A stretch of 64,000 nucleotides of DNA from Actinomycetes bacterium (GCA_023436925.1 JAEZHJ010000038.1:11105-75104), one strand, 5' to 3'. Positions 32,870-42,113 are shown, numbered from the stretch's first letter. Numbers and translations: made by a program. Notes: generated by a model not told the origin, from the letters alone.

Positions 32870-34915
32870 TCAGCGCTTGGTGAGGCTCACCGCGGCGACC
32901 TTGTCGAAGGAGTCGGCCCGGTAGACGTCCACCCCTGCCCCGGACACCACGTAAAGGTGGTCGGCGATGGTCAGGCCGCGGGTGCCGTAGCCGTAGCCGT
33001 CCGGGGTCTGCAGCGGCAGCTTCTCGACCAGGCTGAACTTCCCGGCGTCGTAGCGGTAGACCAGGTAGCGCTGGGCGGGTTCCCCGGTGCTGCCCCAGCT
33101 CACCGCGGGGAAGCCGATCAGGCCGCGGACGGCGTCGACCAGCACGGCCTTGTGGTTGGCCAGCGCCTCGGAGTCGTCGTACTTGACCTTGATCGACGTC
33201 TCCTCGGTGACGTCGAATGGGTCGGAGGTGTCGAACATGCTGAGCTTCAGCCCGGTGACCCTGCCGTCGGAGTCGGCGGCCATCCCGAGGCCGAGCAGCC
33301 GTCCGTCCGACCACGGGTGCAGGTAGGTGCTGAACCCGGGGATCTTGAGCGCGCTCATCACCGTGGGCCTGGCCGGGTCGGCGAGGTCGAGGGCGAACAG
33401 CGGGTCGACCCGCTCGAAGCTGACCACGTAGCCGACCGGGCCGTCGAAGCGCACCGACTGGATCGTCTCGTTCTTGGCCAGCTTCGGCAGCGATCCCACC
33501 ACCTCGAGTTCGCCGTTGAGGACGTAGAGCGCCGGACGGCTGGTCCAGGCCTTCTTGGCGGTCTCGCCGGAGACCGTCACGGCGACGCGCAGGTGGTCGC
33601 CGTACTCGTCCAGGGCGAACTGGTTGAGCACGACCCCGGGGACGCTGCCCTGGCCGGCCACCGTGAGTTCCCCATCGTCGAGCTTGATCCTGGTGATCCG
33701 GGTGACGGGCATGCCCTGACGCAGGTCGTCCACCCCGGCTCGCGCGCTGTCCGTCGCAGACAACTCAGCGGCGTAATCGACCGCCGCCAGGAACAGGTTG
33801 CCGCCGCTGAGGTAGACGGTCTGCGAGCCGCCGAGCACCGACTCGGTATCGATCCGCTTGCGCGAGGAAAGGTCGATGCTGCTCGCCACCGCGTAGCGGG
33901 GACCGTCCGGGAAGGGCAGGATCATGCAGTCGGCGGCGCCCAGCGCAGACCGCTCGCCGTCCCGGCTGACCAACGGCACGAAGGTCTCCGGATCGTCGGG
34001 GTCGATGCTGTCCGGGTCGGCCAGGATGTACTCGGTGACGAGGTAGAGCAGCGAACCGACCAGCCGCGAGGTGACATAGGCACCGCTCTGGCCGAGGCTG
34101 GTCAGGTACGTCGGGGAGCCGGGGTCGGACACGTCGTAGAGCAGGGCCTTGGTCTGGGCGGCGTCGAAGGGGACGAAGGTGCTCACCGCCGAGGCCGGCA
34201 GGTCACCCACCCGCGGGCTGTACTCGGTGACCAGGACGACCAGGGTCGACCCGTGCAGCATCAGGTCGACCACCGGTCCCTGAACCACGTAGGTGTCGGT
34301 GTCGCGCTTGGGGGCGGCAGGCGGGACCGAGGTGTCGATCCGGGCCAGTTCGCGGGTGGCCTCGCCGGCGGCGTCCACCACGACCACCTCGCGTCCCGAG
34401 ACCAGGTAGAGGGTGTCTCCGTCGCTCTTGGTGATGTCACCCTCGTCGATGCCGGCGACCTGGGCGTTGGTCTGCCAGGCGCCGACCCGGTCCGCGGCAC
34501 CGGCCTCCTGGGGCGCGGGCACCGCGCCGTCGACGCCGCCGGCGAGCGCCGGTCCCCCCGTCCCGGCCCAGCCGGACGAGGTCTCGGCCGCGGCCCGGAC
34601 GGCGGCGTACAACTCGCCGTAGTCGCCCGCCGGCGCCCCGGCGTCCTGCCCGGTGGCCGGGCCGGGGACCCGGGGCGGGTCGGAGAACTCGGCCTCACCG
34701 CCGCCCAGCAGACCGGGGGCCAGGGCCAGTCCGGCGACGATCGCCACCCCGGCGGCACCGGCCAGCCAGCCGAGGGAGTGCCCGCGGCGCCGGGAGGCAC
34801 CCGCCGCGGGCACGATCGGGGACTCCTCGGCGGCCAGGGTGCGTTCCAGTTCGGCACGAACCTGGTCGCTGGGCCGCATCTGCCGCGCCATGTCGGCGAA
34901 GAAGTCGTCATTCAT
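32870..34915 (-). CDS. membrane-anchored beta-propeller protein, likely partner of the adjacent sigma factor
   Basis: 681 residues. A cytoplasmic N-terminus of ~45 residues (MNDDFFADMARQMRPSDQV... then RRRGHS) precedes one membrane helix (about 47-70, LGWLAGAAGVAIVAGLALAPG). A low-complexity linker and then a large extracytoplasmic domain follow, whose entry NAQVAGIDEGDITKSDGDTLYLV is the hallmark of the PF09826 beta-propeller family. Repeated blades follow through residue 680 (e.g. LTIADHLYVVSGAGVDVYRA). The ATG overlaps the 3' end of the ECF-like sigma gene by 8 nt. The topology suits a sensor or anti-sigma role, but the N-terminus lacks a recognisable zinc anti-sigma motif. That role is inference. 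Confidence 0.85.
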   Translation of the reverse strand: MNDDFFADMARQMRPSDQVRAELERTLAAEESPIVPAAGASRRRGHSLGWLAGAAGVAIVAGLALAPGLLGGGEAEFSDPPRVPGPATGQDAGAPAGDYGELYAAVRAAAETSSGWAGTGGPALAGGVDGAVPAPQEAGAADRVGAWQTNAQVAGIDEGDITKSDGDTLYLVSGREVVVVDAAGEATRELARIDTSVPPAAPKRDTDTYVVQGPVVDLMLHGSTLVVLVTEYSPRVGDLPASAVSTFVPFDAAQTKALLYDVSDPGSPTYLTSLGQSGAYVTSRLVGSLLYLVTEYILADPDSIDPDDPETFVPLVSRDGERSALGAADCMILPFPDGPRYAVASSIDLSSRKRIDTESVLGGSQTVYLSGGNLFLAAVDYAAELSATDSARAGVDDLRQGMPVTRITRIKLDDGELTVAGQGSVPGVVLNQFALDEYGDHLRVAVTVSGETAKKAWTSRPALYVLNGELEVVGSLPKLAKNETIQSVRFDGPVGYVVSFERVDPLFALDLADPARPTVMSALKIPGFSTYLHPWSDGRLLGLGMAADSDGRVTGLKLSMFDTSDPFDVTEETSIKVKYDDSEALANHKAVLVDAVRGLIGFPAVSWGSTGEPAQRYLVYRYDAGKFSLVEKLPLQTPDGYGYGTRGLTIADHLYVVSGAGVDVYRADSFDKVAAVSLTKR

Positions 34916-35456
34916 CGAACAGCCCTCCCTGGAGCCTGGTCCGCATCAACCCGCGACCGCGGGAGAGCCGCATCTTGACCGCGCCGGCGTCCAGCCCGAG
35001 CAGATCGGCGATCCGGGCAACCGGCAGGTCCTCGAAGTAGAACAGGTGCAGCACGCTGCGGTAGGTCTCGGGCAGCGTGCGCAGCGCGCGGAACACCACG
35101 TTCTGCTCGTCGGTGGCGAAGCTGAACTGGTCGGGGAACTCGGCGCCGTCGTGCGGGTTGAGCGGTACCACCCGGGTCCGCCAGGAACTGCGGCTCACGG
35201 CACGGGCGCAGTTCAAGGTGGTGGTGATCAGCCACGCCCTGCGGTGCTCCTCGCTGCGGCAGTCCGGACGGCGGCGGTGGTAGGTGAGGAAGACGTCCTG
35301 GAAGACGTCGTCGGCATCACCGCGGCAGCGGGTGTGGGTCAAGGCGATGCCGTAGACCATGGACTCGTAGCGCCGCACCACGTCCGCGGTGTCCAGCGGC
35401 AGCAGCGGCGGCTCCTCCGCCTGCGCTCCGCCCGCCCGCAGCGTGCCTGCGTCCAT
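34908..35456 (-). CDS. ECF-type RNA polymerase sigma factor
   Basis: 182 residues. Region 2 is VVRRYESMVYGIALTHTRCRGDADDVFQDVFLTYH, with WLITTTLNCARAVSRS as 2.3/2.4. Region 4 near residue 130 is LRTLPETYRSVLHLFYFEDLPVARIADLLGLDAGAVKMRLSRGRGL, a canonical sigma-70 region 4.2 helix-turn-helix. Regions 1 and 3 are absent, as in ECF sigmas. ATG 35456 has GGAGGGG just upstream; a GTG at 35474 is less likely. The next gene, overlapping by 8 nt, is the membrane beta-propeller protein. Target genes are unknown. Confidence 0.92.
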   Translation of the reverse strand: MDAGTLRAGGAQAEEPPLLPLDTADVVRRYESMVYGIALTHTRCRGDADDVFQDVFLTYHRRRPDCRSEEHRRAWLITTTLNCARAVSRSSWRTRVVPLNPHDGAEFPDQFSFATDEQNVVFRALRTLPETYRSVLHLFYFEDLPVARIADLLGLDAGAVKMRLSRGRGLMRTRLQGGLFDE

Positions 35457-35511
35457 CGCCCCTCCGCTCCGCACCGAGTCGGAGTCCGTCCCCGGTGGCC
35501 CTCACCTGTAA

Positions 35512-35526
35512 CTGCGCCGGGCGCAG
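35512..35526. promoter_or_regulatory. palindrome upstream of the sigma factor gene
   Basis: CTGCGCC-G-GGCGCAG is a perfect 7+1+7 palindrome, flanked further out by CTGTAA and TAACAG (one mismatch from an extension of the dyad). It lies 56 nt before ATG 35456, and could be a leader hairpin or a regulator site. The neighbouring GTTACC (35533-35538 on the minus strand) might be a -35 for an ECF promoter, but this is speculative. Confidence 0.35.
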
Positions 35527-35576
35527 CGAAAGGTAACAGCCGGCTGGTACGAACGTCCGGCGGGGAGGTGGGACGG

Positions 35577-35831
35577 TCAGGAGACCTTCGGTTGCTCCCC
35601 GGTGTTCTCCACGCCGGAACTGCCGCTTCTGATGCGGAGGTCCTCGAAGAAGTTCACCAGCCCGGGCGGCGGCGGGGCCTCCCCGTTGAGGTGGCGGGCG
35701 GTGTTGGCCATCGCGGAACGCATCTTGGGGGCCCGTTGGCCGGAGGTTCCCTGCATCCCGATGGCCACGACTGCGATGATGCCGAGCGCGATCGCGAGGA
35801 TCACCAACATCATGATTGTGGCGAGCGCCAT
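35577..35831 (-). CDS. small single-pass membrane protein (hypothetical)
   Basis: 84 residues. The first ~27 residues are one strongly hydrophobic helix (LATIMMLVILAIALGIIAVVAIGM), followed by a basic/polar segment (APKMRSAMANTARHLNGE), a PPPPG turn, LVNFFEDLRIR and a polar tail. No family recognised. GGAAGG lies about 6 nt before ATG 35831, and a -10-like TAAACT (35860-35865) would give a ~20-nt leader. It lies between smc and the sigma factor but has its own promoter and is likely independent. The real helix and good start signals argue it is expressed. Confidence 0.7.
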   Translation of the reverse strand: MALATIMMLVILAIALGIIAVVAIGMQGTSGQRAPKMRSAMANTARHLNGEAPPPPGLVNFFEDLRIRSGSSGVENTGEQPKVS

Positions 35832-35859
35832 GGAGGGCCTTCCGGTCGGGGTCGGCGCC

Positions 35860-35865
35860 AGTTTA
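35860..35865 (-). promoter_or_regulatory. -10 element TAAACT for the small membrane protein
   Basis: TAAACT on the minus strand is 28 nt before ATG 35831, with the ribosome binding site GGAAGG in the leader. It sits just beyond the smc stop codon. Confidence 0.45.
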
Positions 35866-35882
35866 CGCCTCGGTCAAATGAC

Positions 35883-38800
35883 CTAGTCGTCGCGAAGCCG
35901 CTGGCTGATGACCGTGGAGATGCCGTCGGAGCGCATGGTGATGCCGTACAGCGCGTCGGCAATCTCCATCGTCCGCTTCTGGTGGGTGATCACCAGCAAC
36001 TGGCTGTTGGAGCGCAGTTCGCCGTAGATCTCCAGCAGTCGGCCGAGGTTGGTGTCGTCGAGGGCGGCCTCCACCTCGTCGAGGATGTAGAACGGGCTGG
36101 GCCGGGCTTTGAACAGCGCGACCAGGAAGGCCACCGCGACCAGGGAGCGTTCGCCGCCGGACAGCAGCGAGAGCCGCTTCACCTTCTTGCCGGCCGGACG
36201 CGCCTCGACCTCGACACCGGTCGTGAGCCAGTCTCCCGGCTCGGTCAGCACGAGGCGTCCCTCCCCGCCGGGGAAGAGCCGGCTGAAGGAGTCCTCGAAG
36301 GCCTTCTCGACGTCGGCGTAGGCCTCGGCGAAGACCTGCTGGACGCGGGTGTCGACCTCCTCGATGATCCCGGCCAGGTCGGCCCGGGTGCGCCGCAGGT
36401 CCTCCAGCTGCTCGGCCAGGAAGGTGTGCCGCTGCTGCAGCGCGTCGAACTCCTCCAGCGCGAGCGGGTTCACCTTGCCCAGCACGGCGAGGTCTCGCTC
36501 CGCCCGGCGCAGCCGCTTCTCCTGCTCGGCGCGCTGGTACGGCACAGGGTCGGGACGGGGGTCGTCGGGACCCAGCGGGTTGCCGTCGGCATCCAGCAGC
36601 ACGTCGACGGGCTGGTCCGGTCCGTAGCCGGCGACCAGCGCGTCCGGCTCCAGGCCGAGTTCGGCCAGCGCCTTCTCGGCCAGCGCGTCGACCTTCATCT
36701 GCTGCTGGGCACGGGCGAGCTCGTCGCGGTGGGCGGAGTCGACCAGTTGCTCGAACTGCCGGGCGAGTTCGCGGCCGCGGCTGCGTGCGGCGGCCAGTTC
36801 GGTCTCGGCCTGCGACCGGCGGGCCTGCGCGGCCTCGCGCAGCACCGCCGCCCTGGCCAGCGAGCCCGCGACCTGCTCGGCCAGCCACCCCGCAGCCTCT
36901 CCGACGGCAGCCGCCACGACCGCCTCCCGGCGGAGCTGTTCCCTGCGGGCGGCGGCCCGCTCCCGGGCGTCGCGTTCGGCCTGGGCGGACCTGGTCAGGC
37001 TCTCCGCCCGGCCGGCCAGCGCGCGGGCGCGTTCCTCGGTGGTGCGCAGCGCCAGCCTGGCCTCCATCTCGGCGGCGGCGGACGCCCGCGCCAGGTCCCC
37101 GGCGCGGTCCCGTTCGGCGGGGTCCGCCTCGGACTGGCTGCTGTCCTGGCTGGCCAGTTCGAGGCGTTCCTCGAGCCCGGCCAGGGCAGCGGTCGCCTGG
37201 TCGCGGACATCGGTGGCCCGGGCGATCGCGGCGTCCAGGCGTCCGGTCTCGGCGGTGGCGGCCCGGATCGTCTGGGTGAGCTGGGAGGCCTCCTCGGCGA
37301 GCCCGGCATGGGCGGCGTCCGACTCGTGCAGCCGGGCCAGCGCCGCCTCGGCCCGGTCGGCCGCCTCGGCGAGTTCGGCGTCGCGGGCCGCCAGCGCGAA
37401 CCGAAGCCGTTCGACCTCGGCCTGGGACTCGGCCAGCTTCGCCGCGGCCTCATCGATGGCGGCCTGGACCTCGATCAGCGAGGGCTTGGACTGGGAGCCG
37501 CCGGCGGCGAACCAGGCGCTGAGCAGGTCGCCCTCGGTCGTGACGGCGGTCAGGTCGGGCAGGGCGCTGACCAGTGCCGAGGCCTCCGGCATGCCGGGAA
37601 CGACGGCGACCTTGAACAGCAACCGGTCGATCGCCGGACGCAACTCCGCCGAGCACTCCACCAGGTCACGGGCGTAGCGGACGTCGCCGGGCAACTCGGG
37701 CCAGCCGGCGGTGTCGACCTCGACGCTCGGGCTGCCCAGCAGCATCCCGGCCCGGCCCAGGTCGGCCGACTTCAGGTGCTCGAAGGCGTCGATGGCGGCG
37801 TCCACGCCGGTGACGGCGACAGCGTCGGCGGCAGCCCCCAGCGCTGCGGCGACGGCCACCTCGGCGCCGGGCTGCACCGAGACCAGGGCCGCGACCGAGC
37901 CGAGCAGCCCGCCCAGCCGATCACCGGCGGCCAGCAGCGCCGAAGAACCATCGCGACGCTCCAGGCCGAGCCGCAGCGCGTCCACCCGCGCGGCCAGCGC
38001 CGCCCGGGTCGAGCTGGCGGCGACCTCGGCCGCCTGCAGCTCGTCACGGGCGGTCCGCAGCGAGGCCAGCTCGGCCTCAGCGGCCTCGTAGGCGGCGTCC
38101 AGGCCGGACTCCCCCGCGCTCAGCGAGGCAAGCCTGGTCTCCAGCTCGGCGAACTCGTGGCGGGCGGCAGCGGCGCGCTCCTCGGACTGGTCGCGGGCCT
38201 CGCGCAGCCGGCCGATCTCGGCCACTGCGGACTCCGCACGGCCGCGCAGGGTGTTCACCTCACCGGTCAGCCGGGCCAGGCCCTCGCGCCGGTCGGCGAT
38301 CGCACGCTGGTGCGCCTGGTACTGGCGTTCGGCTGCGGTGTAGGCCGCGTCGGCAGCTTCCCGCGCTGCCGTCGCCTCGGCCAGTGCGGCCGCCTTCGCC
38401 TCGATCTCCTCGCGCAGTCGCGCCTCGGCTTCCCGGACGGCGGCGGCTTCGCGCTCGATGGCTTCGGGGTCGCGGCCGGGACGGTCGTCTGTTCCCATCG
38501 ACTCCGCTGCCCGCAGCCGTTCGGCGGCGATCGCCTGGGTCGCGGAGACCTTCTCGGCCAGCGCCGCCAGCGAGTACCAGGTCTCCTGGGCCCGGGTCAG
38601 TTCGGGCACCGCTTCGCGGGAGGCCCGCTCGGCCTCCTGCTCGGCTTCCCGGGCCTGGGCCAGTTCGGTCTCGACGGCCACGCGGCGGTCCTTCAGGGAC
38701 TGCTCGGCGGCCTGGTCGGTGGCCAGCGCGGTGAGGGCCGCCTGGTAGTCGTCGGCGAGCAGGCGGGCGCGGGCGTCGCGCACCTCGGCCTGGATGACCG

Positions 38801-39446
38801 CGGCCTTGCGCGCCACCTCGGCCTGCCGTCCCAGTGGCTTGAGCTGTCGGCGCAGTTCGGCCAGCAGGTCGTTGAGCCGGTTCAGGTTGGCGGCGGTGGC
38901 CTCGAGCTTGCGCTCGGCCTTCTCCTTGCGCTTGCGGTGCTTGAGGACGCCGGCCGCCTCCTCGATGAACCCGCGCCGGGTCTCCGGGGTGGCGTTCAGG
39001 ATGCTGTCGAGCTGTCCCTGGCCGACCACGACGTGCATCTCGCGTCCGATGCCGGAGTCGGCCAGCAACTCCTGCACGTCGAGCAACCGGGCGGTGTTGC
39101 CGTTGATGGCGTACTCCGAGCCCCCGGAGCGGAACATCGTGCGGGAGATGGTGACCTCGGTGTACTCGATCGGCAGCGCGCCGTCGGAGTTGTCGATGGT
39201 CAGCACCACTTCGGCGCGACCGAGCGGGGGCCGGCCGGCGGTGCCGGCGAAGATGACATCCTCCATCTTGCCGCCGCGCAGCGTCTTGGCTCCCTGCTCC
39301 CCCATCACCCAGCTGAGCGCGTCGACGACGTTCGACTTGCCGGAGCCGTTGGGCCCCACGACGCAGGTGATGCCGGGCTCGAACCGGAGCGTGGTGGCGG
39401 ATGCGAAGGACTTGAAGCCGCGCAGGGTGAGGCTCTTGAGGTACAC
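35883..39446 (-). CDS. smc: chromosome segregation protein SMC
   Basis: 1187 residues, full length. The N-terminal ATPase half is YLKSLTLRGFKSFA, Walker A VVGPNGSGKSNVVDALSWVMGE near residue 34. A first coiled coil (about 165-490) leads to the hinge (about 505-650, including LLGSVAALVSVQPGAEVAVAAALG), then a second coiled coil (about 665-1010). The C-terminal half has the signature LLSGGERSLVAVAFL and Walker B FYILDEVEAALDD near residue 1125. It dimerises and compacts chromosomes with ScpAB. GTG 39446 has GGGAGGTC upstream and begins just after the gtrA-like gene stop, so the two are probably coupled. Confidence 0.97.
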   Translation of the reverse strand: MYLKSLTLRGFKSFASATTLRFEPGITCVVGPNGSGKSNVVDALSWVMGEQGAKTLRGGKMEDVIFAGTAGRPPLGRAEVVLTIDNSDGALPIEYTEVTISRTMFRSGGSEYAINGNTARLLDVQELLADSGIGREMHVVVGQGQLDSILNATPETRRGFIEEAAGVLKHRKRKEKAERKLEATAANLNRLNDLLAELRRQLKPLGRQAEVARKAAVIQAEVRDARARLLADDYQAALTALATDQAAEQSLKDRRVAVETELAQAREAEQEAERASREAVPELTRAQETWYSLAALAEKVSATQAIAAERLRAAESMGTDDRPGRDPEAIEREAAAVREAEARLREEIEAKAAALAEATAAREAADAAYTAAERQYQAHQRAIADRREGLARLTGEVNTLRGRAESAVAEIGRLREARDQSEERAAAARHEFAELETRLASLSAGESGLDAAYEAAEAELASLRTARDELQAAEVAASSTRAALAARVDALRLGLERRDGSSALLAAGDRLGGLLGSVAALVSVQPGAEVAVAAALGAAADAVAVTGVDAAIDAFEHLKSADLGRAGMLLGSPSVEVDTAGWPELPGDVRYARDLVECSAELRPAIDRLLFKVAVVPGMPEASALVSALPDLTAVTTEGDLLSAWFAAGGSQSKPSLIEVQAAIDEAAAKLAESQAEVERLRFALAARDAELAEAADRAEAALARLHESDAAHAGLAEEASQLTQTIRAATAETGRLDAAIARATDVRDQATAALAGLEERLELASQDSSQSEADPAERDRAGDLARASAAAEMEARLALRTTEERARALAGRAESLTRSAQAERDARERAAARREQLRREAVVAAAVGEAAGWLAEQVAGSLARAAVLREAAQARRSQAETELAAARSRGRELARQFEQLVDSAHRDELARAQQQMKVDALAEKALAELGLEPDALVAGYGPDQPVDVLLDADGNPLGPDDPRPDPVPYQRAEQEKRLRRAERDLAVLGKVNPLALEEFDALQQRHTFLAEQLEDLRRTRADLAGIIEEVDTRVQQVFAEAYADVEKAFEDSFSRLFPGGEGRLVLTEPGDWLTTGVEVEARPAGKKVKRLSLLSGGERSLVAVAFLVALFKARPSPFYILDEVEAALDDTNLGRLLEIYGELRSNSQLLVITHQKRTMEIADALYGITMRSDGISTVISQRLRDD

Positions 39447-39448
39447 GG

Positions 39449-40009
39449 CTAGCCGACCTCCCCCTGGCGCTTGCGTCCTGAACGCACGGCGCGGAAGGTC
39501 CACAGCTTGTTCAGCACGAAGTTGATCGGGGTGACGCACACGATGGTGATGAGGTTGGCCCAGTAGAGCTTGTTGCGCAAGCCCGAGGAGCTGTCGAAGA
39601 CGTCACTGGGCAGGCCGATCGGCGAGTCCGGGTGCATCAGGGCGGTGATCAGCAGCAGCCCGATCGCCTGGGCGCCCAACCCGACCAGCAGGAAGGGCCA
39701 GTACTCCCGCCAGGCCGGCGCCGACTCGACGGACCGGAAGGTCCAGTGCCGGTTGAACCAGAAGTTGGAGAAGTTGGCCACCAGGAACGCGATCATCACG
39801 TACAGGTGGTAGTTGCGGACGTTGAAATCGGTGAACGGCAGGCCGATGACGATGTCATTGGGGGTGGCACCGAAACCGTCGCGGGCGATGATGTTGGTCA
39901 GGACGAGGACCACCTGGTTGACCAGCACGCCCAGACCGCCGACCAGCCCGAACCGCAGGAACTGGCGCAGGCTTTGCCGGTAGCGCTGGTAGAGGTCGCT
40001 CGGGCTCAC
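39449..40009 (-). CDS. GtrA family membrane protein
   Basis: 186 residues with four hydrophobic helices: LRFGLVGGLGVLVNQVVLVL near residue 18, YVMIAFLVANFSNFWFNRHWTFRS near 72, WPFLLVGLGAQAIGLLLI near 105, and NLITIVCVTPINFVLNKLWTFR near 152. The paired WTFR motifs are the GtrA signature. GtrA proteins are thought to flip polyprenyl-linked sugars for cell-envelope glycosylation. GTG 40009 lies 9 nt after a TAGAGT hexamer. It directly precedes smc, which it may co-transcribe with. Confidence 0.9.
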   Translation of the reverse strand: MSPSDLYQRYRQSLRQFLRFGLVGGLGVLVNQVVLVLTNIIARDGFGATPNDIVIGLPFTDFNVRNYHLYVMIAFLVANFSNFWFNRHWTFRSVESAPAWREYWPFLLVGLGAQAIGLLLITALMHPDSPIGLPSDVFDSSSGLRNKLYWANLITIVCVTPINFVLNKLWTFRAVRSGRKRQGEVG

Positions 40010-40018
40010 AGTTCGCCC

Positions 40019-40024
40019 ACTCTA
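40019..40024 (-). promoter_or_regulatory. -10 element TAGAGT upstream of the GtrA-like gene
   Basis: TAGAGT on the minus strand ends 9 nt before GTG 40009, giving a leader of a few bases at most. Confidence 0.45.
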
Positions 40025-40044
40025 CCGGTCGGGGTCCGCGGTGC

Positions 40045-40545
40045 TCACGCGGCCTCGAGGGCGGCACGCAGGGCGTCGACGGCCGGGGTGCTGAACCCGA
40101 CCAGGACGGCTCGCCGCACGCTGGTGGGGGTGGCTCGCAGGGTCTCGACGGCGGCCTGGGCGGCGTCCTCCAGCGGCCAGCCGTAGATCCCGGCCGAGAC
40201 CAGCGGGAAGGCGATGGTGGCCGCGCCGAGTTCGTCGGCGACCCGCAGCGCATTGGCGTAGCAGGAGGTGAGCAGGGAGCGGTCGGTCTGCCCCGCGTTG
40301 CGGTTCGGCCCGACGACGTGGATCACCCAGCGGGCCGGCAGGTCGCCGGCGGTGGTCCAGCCGGCCTGCCCGGTCGGCAGGCCGTGCGGGAAGCGCCGGA
40401 TGCAGTCGGCCAGCACGGCCGGCCCGCCGGCGGCGTGGATCGCGCCGTCCACCCCGCCGCCGCCGCGCATCCGCGGGCTGGCGGCGTTCACCACCGCGTC
40501 CACCGCCAGGGTCGTGATGTCGCCGCGCACGATCTCGAGGTCCAT
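40045..40545 (-). CDS. macro domain protein (putative ADP-ribose hydrolase)
   Basis: 166 residues, a single macro domain. It starts MDLEIVRGDITTLAVDAVVNAASPRMRGGGGVDGAIH, containing the D-I, NAA and GGGGVDGAI ligand motifs of YmdB/MacroD-type enzymes, then VIHVVGP, and the second loop FPLVSAGIYGWP. Such proteins remove ADP-ribose from proteins or O-acetyl-ADP-ribose. Cytosolic. It begins 4 nt after the mutM stop codon and is part of the same run. Confidence 0.93.
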   Translation of the reverse strand: MDLEIVRGDITTLAVDAVVNAASPRMRGGGGVDGAIHAAGGPAVLADCIRRFPHGLPTGQAGWTTAGDLPARWVIHVVGPNRNAGQTDRSLLTSCYANALRVADELGAATIAFPLVSAGIYGWPLEDAAQAAVETLRATPTSVRRAVLVGFSTPAVDALRAALEAA

Positions 40546-40549
40546 GGTG

Positions 40550-41401
40550 TCAGTCTGCTCTGCGTGGCCGCGGCTGACAGCGGGGGCAGCGGTGCGAGGA
40601 GCGGTTGGCGAAGGCTTCCCGCAGGATCGGCGCCCCGCAGCGCGGACACGGCAGGCCCTCGCGGCCGTAGACGGCCAGCGAACGGGAGAAGTAGCCCGAG
40701 GAGCCGTTGACGTTGACGTAGAGGGAGTCGAAGGAGGTGCCGCCCTGGGTGAGCGCCTCCGCCATCACCTGCTGCGCGGCCAGCAGGACGCGTCGGATCC
40801 GCTGCGGGCTCATCGAGGAGGCCACCGTCTCGGGGTGGACGCGGGCCCGCCACAGCGCCTCGTCGGCGTAGATGTTGCCGATTCCGGAGACCACCGTCTG
40901 GTCCAGCAGCACCCGCTTGATCCCGCTGCGGTGCCGTCCGACCGCGCGCACCAGCGCGGCCAGGTCGACTCCCGGCTCGAACAGGTCGGGGGCGATGTGG
41001 GCCAGGTCGGACGGGAGCTCGGCCCCGCCGGAGGCCAGCCACAGGCCTCCGAAGATCCGCTGGTCGACGAAGCGCAGTTCCGGGCCGCCGTCGTCGAAGC
41101 GGAGCACCACCCTGGTGTGGCCGAGCACCGGCGAGGCCGGGTCGTCCAGCCGGAACTGCCCGCTCATGCCGAGGTGGGCGGCGAGCGCGTCACCGTCCTC
41201 GAAGGGCAGCCACAAGAACTTGCCGCGGCGGCGCGGACCGCCCAGCACCCGACCGGACAGCCGGGCCTCGAAGTCGCCCGGACCGGCCAGGTGGCGGCGC
41301 ACCGAGCGGGGGTGGAGGACGTGGGCGGTGGCCACCCGGCGACCGGGCAGGTTGGCGGCCAGACCGACCCGCACCACCTCCACCTCGGGGAGTTCGGGCA
41401 T
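40550..41401 (-). CDS. mutM: formamidopyrimidine-DNA glycosylase
   Basis: 283 residues. The N-terminus [11 protein letters not shown] has catalytic Pro2 and Glu3; RRRGKFLWL contains the conserved Lys, and [16 protein letters not shown] is the H2TH motif near residue 165. The C-terminal zinc finger has CPRC (near 250) and CPRC (near 272), i.e. four Cys. It excises 8-oxoguanine and FaPy lesions. ATG 41401 shares a base with the rnc stop codon (TGATG), so the two are coupled, as in other actinobacteria. Confidence 0.97.
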   Translation of the reverse strand: MPELPEVEVVRVGLAANLPGRRVATAHVLHPRSVRRHLAGPGDFEARLSGRVLGGPRRRGKFLWLPFEDGDALAAHLGMSGQFRLDDPASPVLGHTRVVLRFDDGGPELRFVDQRIFGGLWLASGGAELPSDLAHIAPDLFEPGVDLAALVRAVGRHRSGIKRVLLDQTVVSGIGNIYADEALWRARVHPETVASSMSPQRIRRVLLAAQQVMAEALTQGGTSFDSLYVNVNGSSGYFSRSLAVYGREGLPCPRCGAPILREAFANRSSHRCPRCQPRPRRAD

Positions 41402-42096
41402 CAGGCCAGGGCGGCGCGGTCCGCGGTCAGGGCGAGGAAGGCGGCCTCGGCGGCCTGCTGTTCTGCCTGCTTCTTGGAGCGGCCCTCACCGGGGCCGAAG
41501 GTATGGGGGCCGACCACCGCGACGGCAGTGAACCGCTTGTCGTGGTCGGGGCCGGTCTCGCTGACCCGGTAGCCGGGCAGGCCCAGGTCGAGTTCGGCGC
41601 AGACCTCCTGCAGGCTGGTCTTCCAGTCCAGCCCGGCGCCCATCGTCTGGGCCTGGTCGACCAGCGGGTCGAAGATGTGGTGCAGCAACCGGTCGGCGGC
41701 GTCGCGGCCGCACGAGATCAGGACGGCGCCGAACAGCGCCTCCAGCGAGTCGGCCAGGATCGATGGCTTCTGGCGTCCGCCGGTGACGGTCTCGCCGCGG
41801 CCCAGCAGCAGTTCCTCACCGAGTCCGAGCTCCTTGGCCACCTTGGCCAGGGACTGGGAGTTCACCACCGCGGCGCGCAACTTGGCCAGCCGGCCCTCGG
41901 GCAGGTCGGGGAAGGTGCGGTACAGGTACTCGGTGACCACGACCCCCAGCACGGCGTCACCGAGGAACTCCAGCCGCTCGTTGTGCGGCAGGCCGCCGTT
42001 CTCGTAGGCGTAGGACCGGTGCGTCAGGGCAAGCGTGTAGAGCTGGGGGTCGAGGTCGATCCCCAGCTCCTCCAAGAGCTGCCGCGCGCGGCTCAT
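41401..42096 (-). CDS. rnc: ribonuclease III
   Basis: 231 residues. The catalytic domain has [21 protein letters not shown] near residue 38 (signature motif with the metal-binding Glu/Asp) and [14 protein letters not shown] near 110. A double-stranded RNA-binding domain covers ~155-225 ([41 protein letters not shown]). It processes rRNA and other duplex RNAs. ATG 42096 ([11 protein letters not shown]). It lies 17 nt after rpmF and ends overlapping mutM. Confidence 0.97.
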   Translation of the reverse strand: MSRARQLLEELGIDLDPQLYTLALTHRSYAYENGGLPHNERLEFLGDAVLGVVVTEYLYRTFPDLPEGRLAKLRAAVVNSQSLAKVAKELGLGEELLLGRGETVTGGRQKPSILADSLEALFGAVLISCGRDAADRLLHHIFDPLVDQAQTMGAGLDWKTSLQEVCAELDLGLPGYRVSETGPDHDKRFTAVAVVGPHTFGPGEGRSKKQAEQQAAEAAFLALTADRAALA

Positions 42097-42113
42097 GACC
42101 GCACCTGCGGCCG

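Noticed and set aside
34653..39452. Open frame of 1599 codons on the plus strand across smc and the sigma/propeller genes
   Set aside because: It is antisense to smc, whose protein has all expected motifs. Long open antisense frames arise from the GC-rich codon use; the peptide is Gly/Arg/Leu-rich with no motif.
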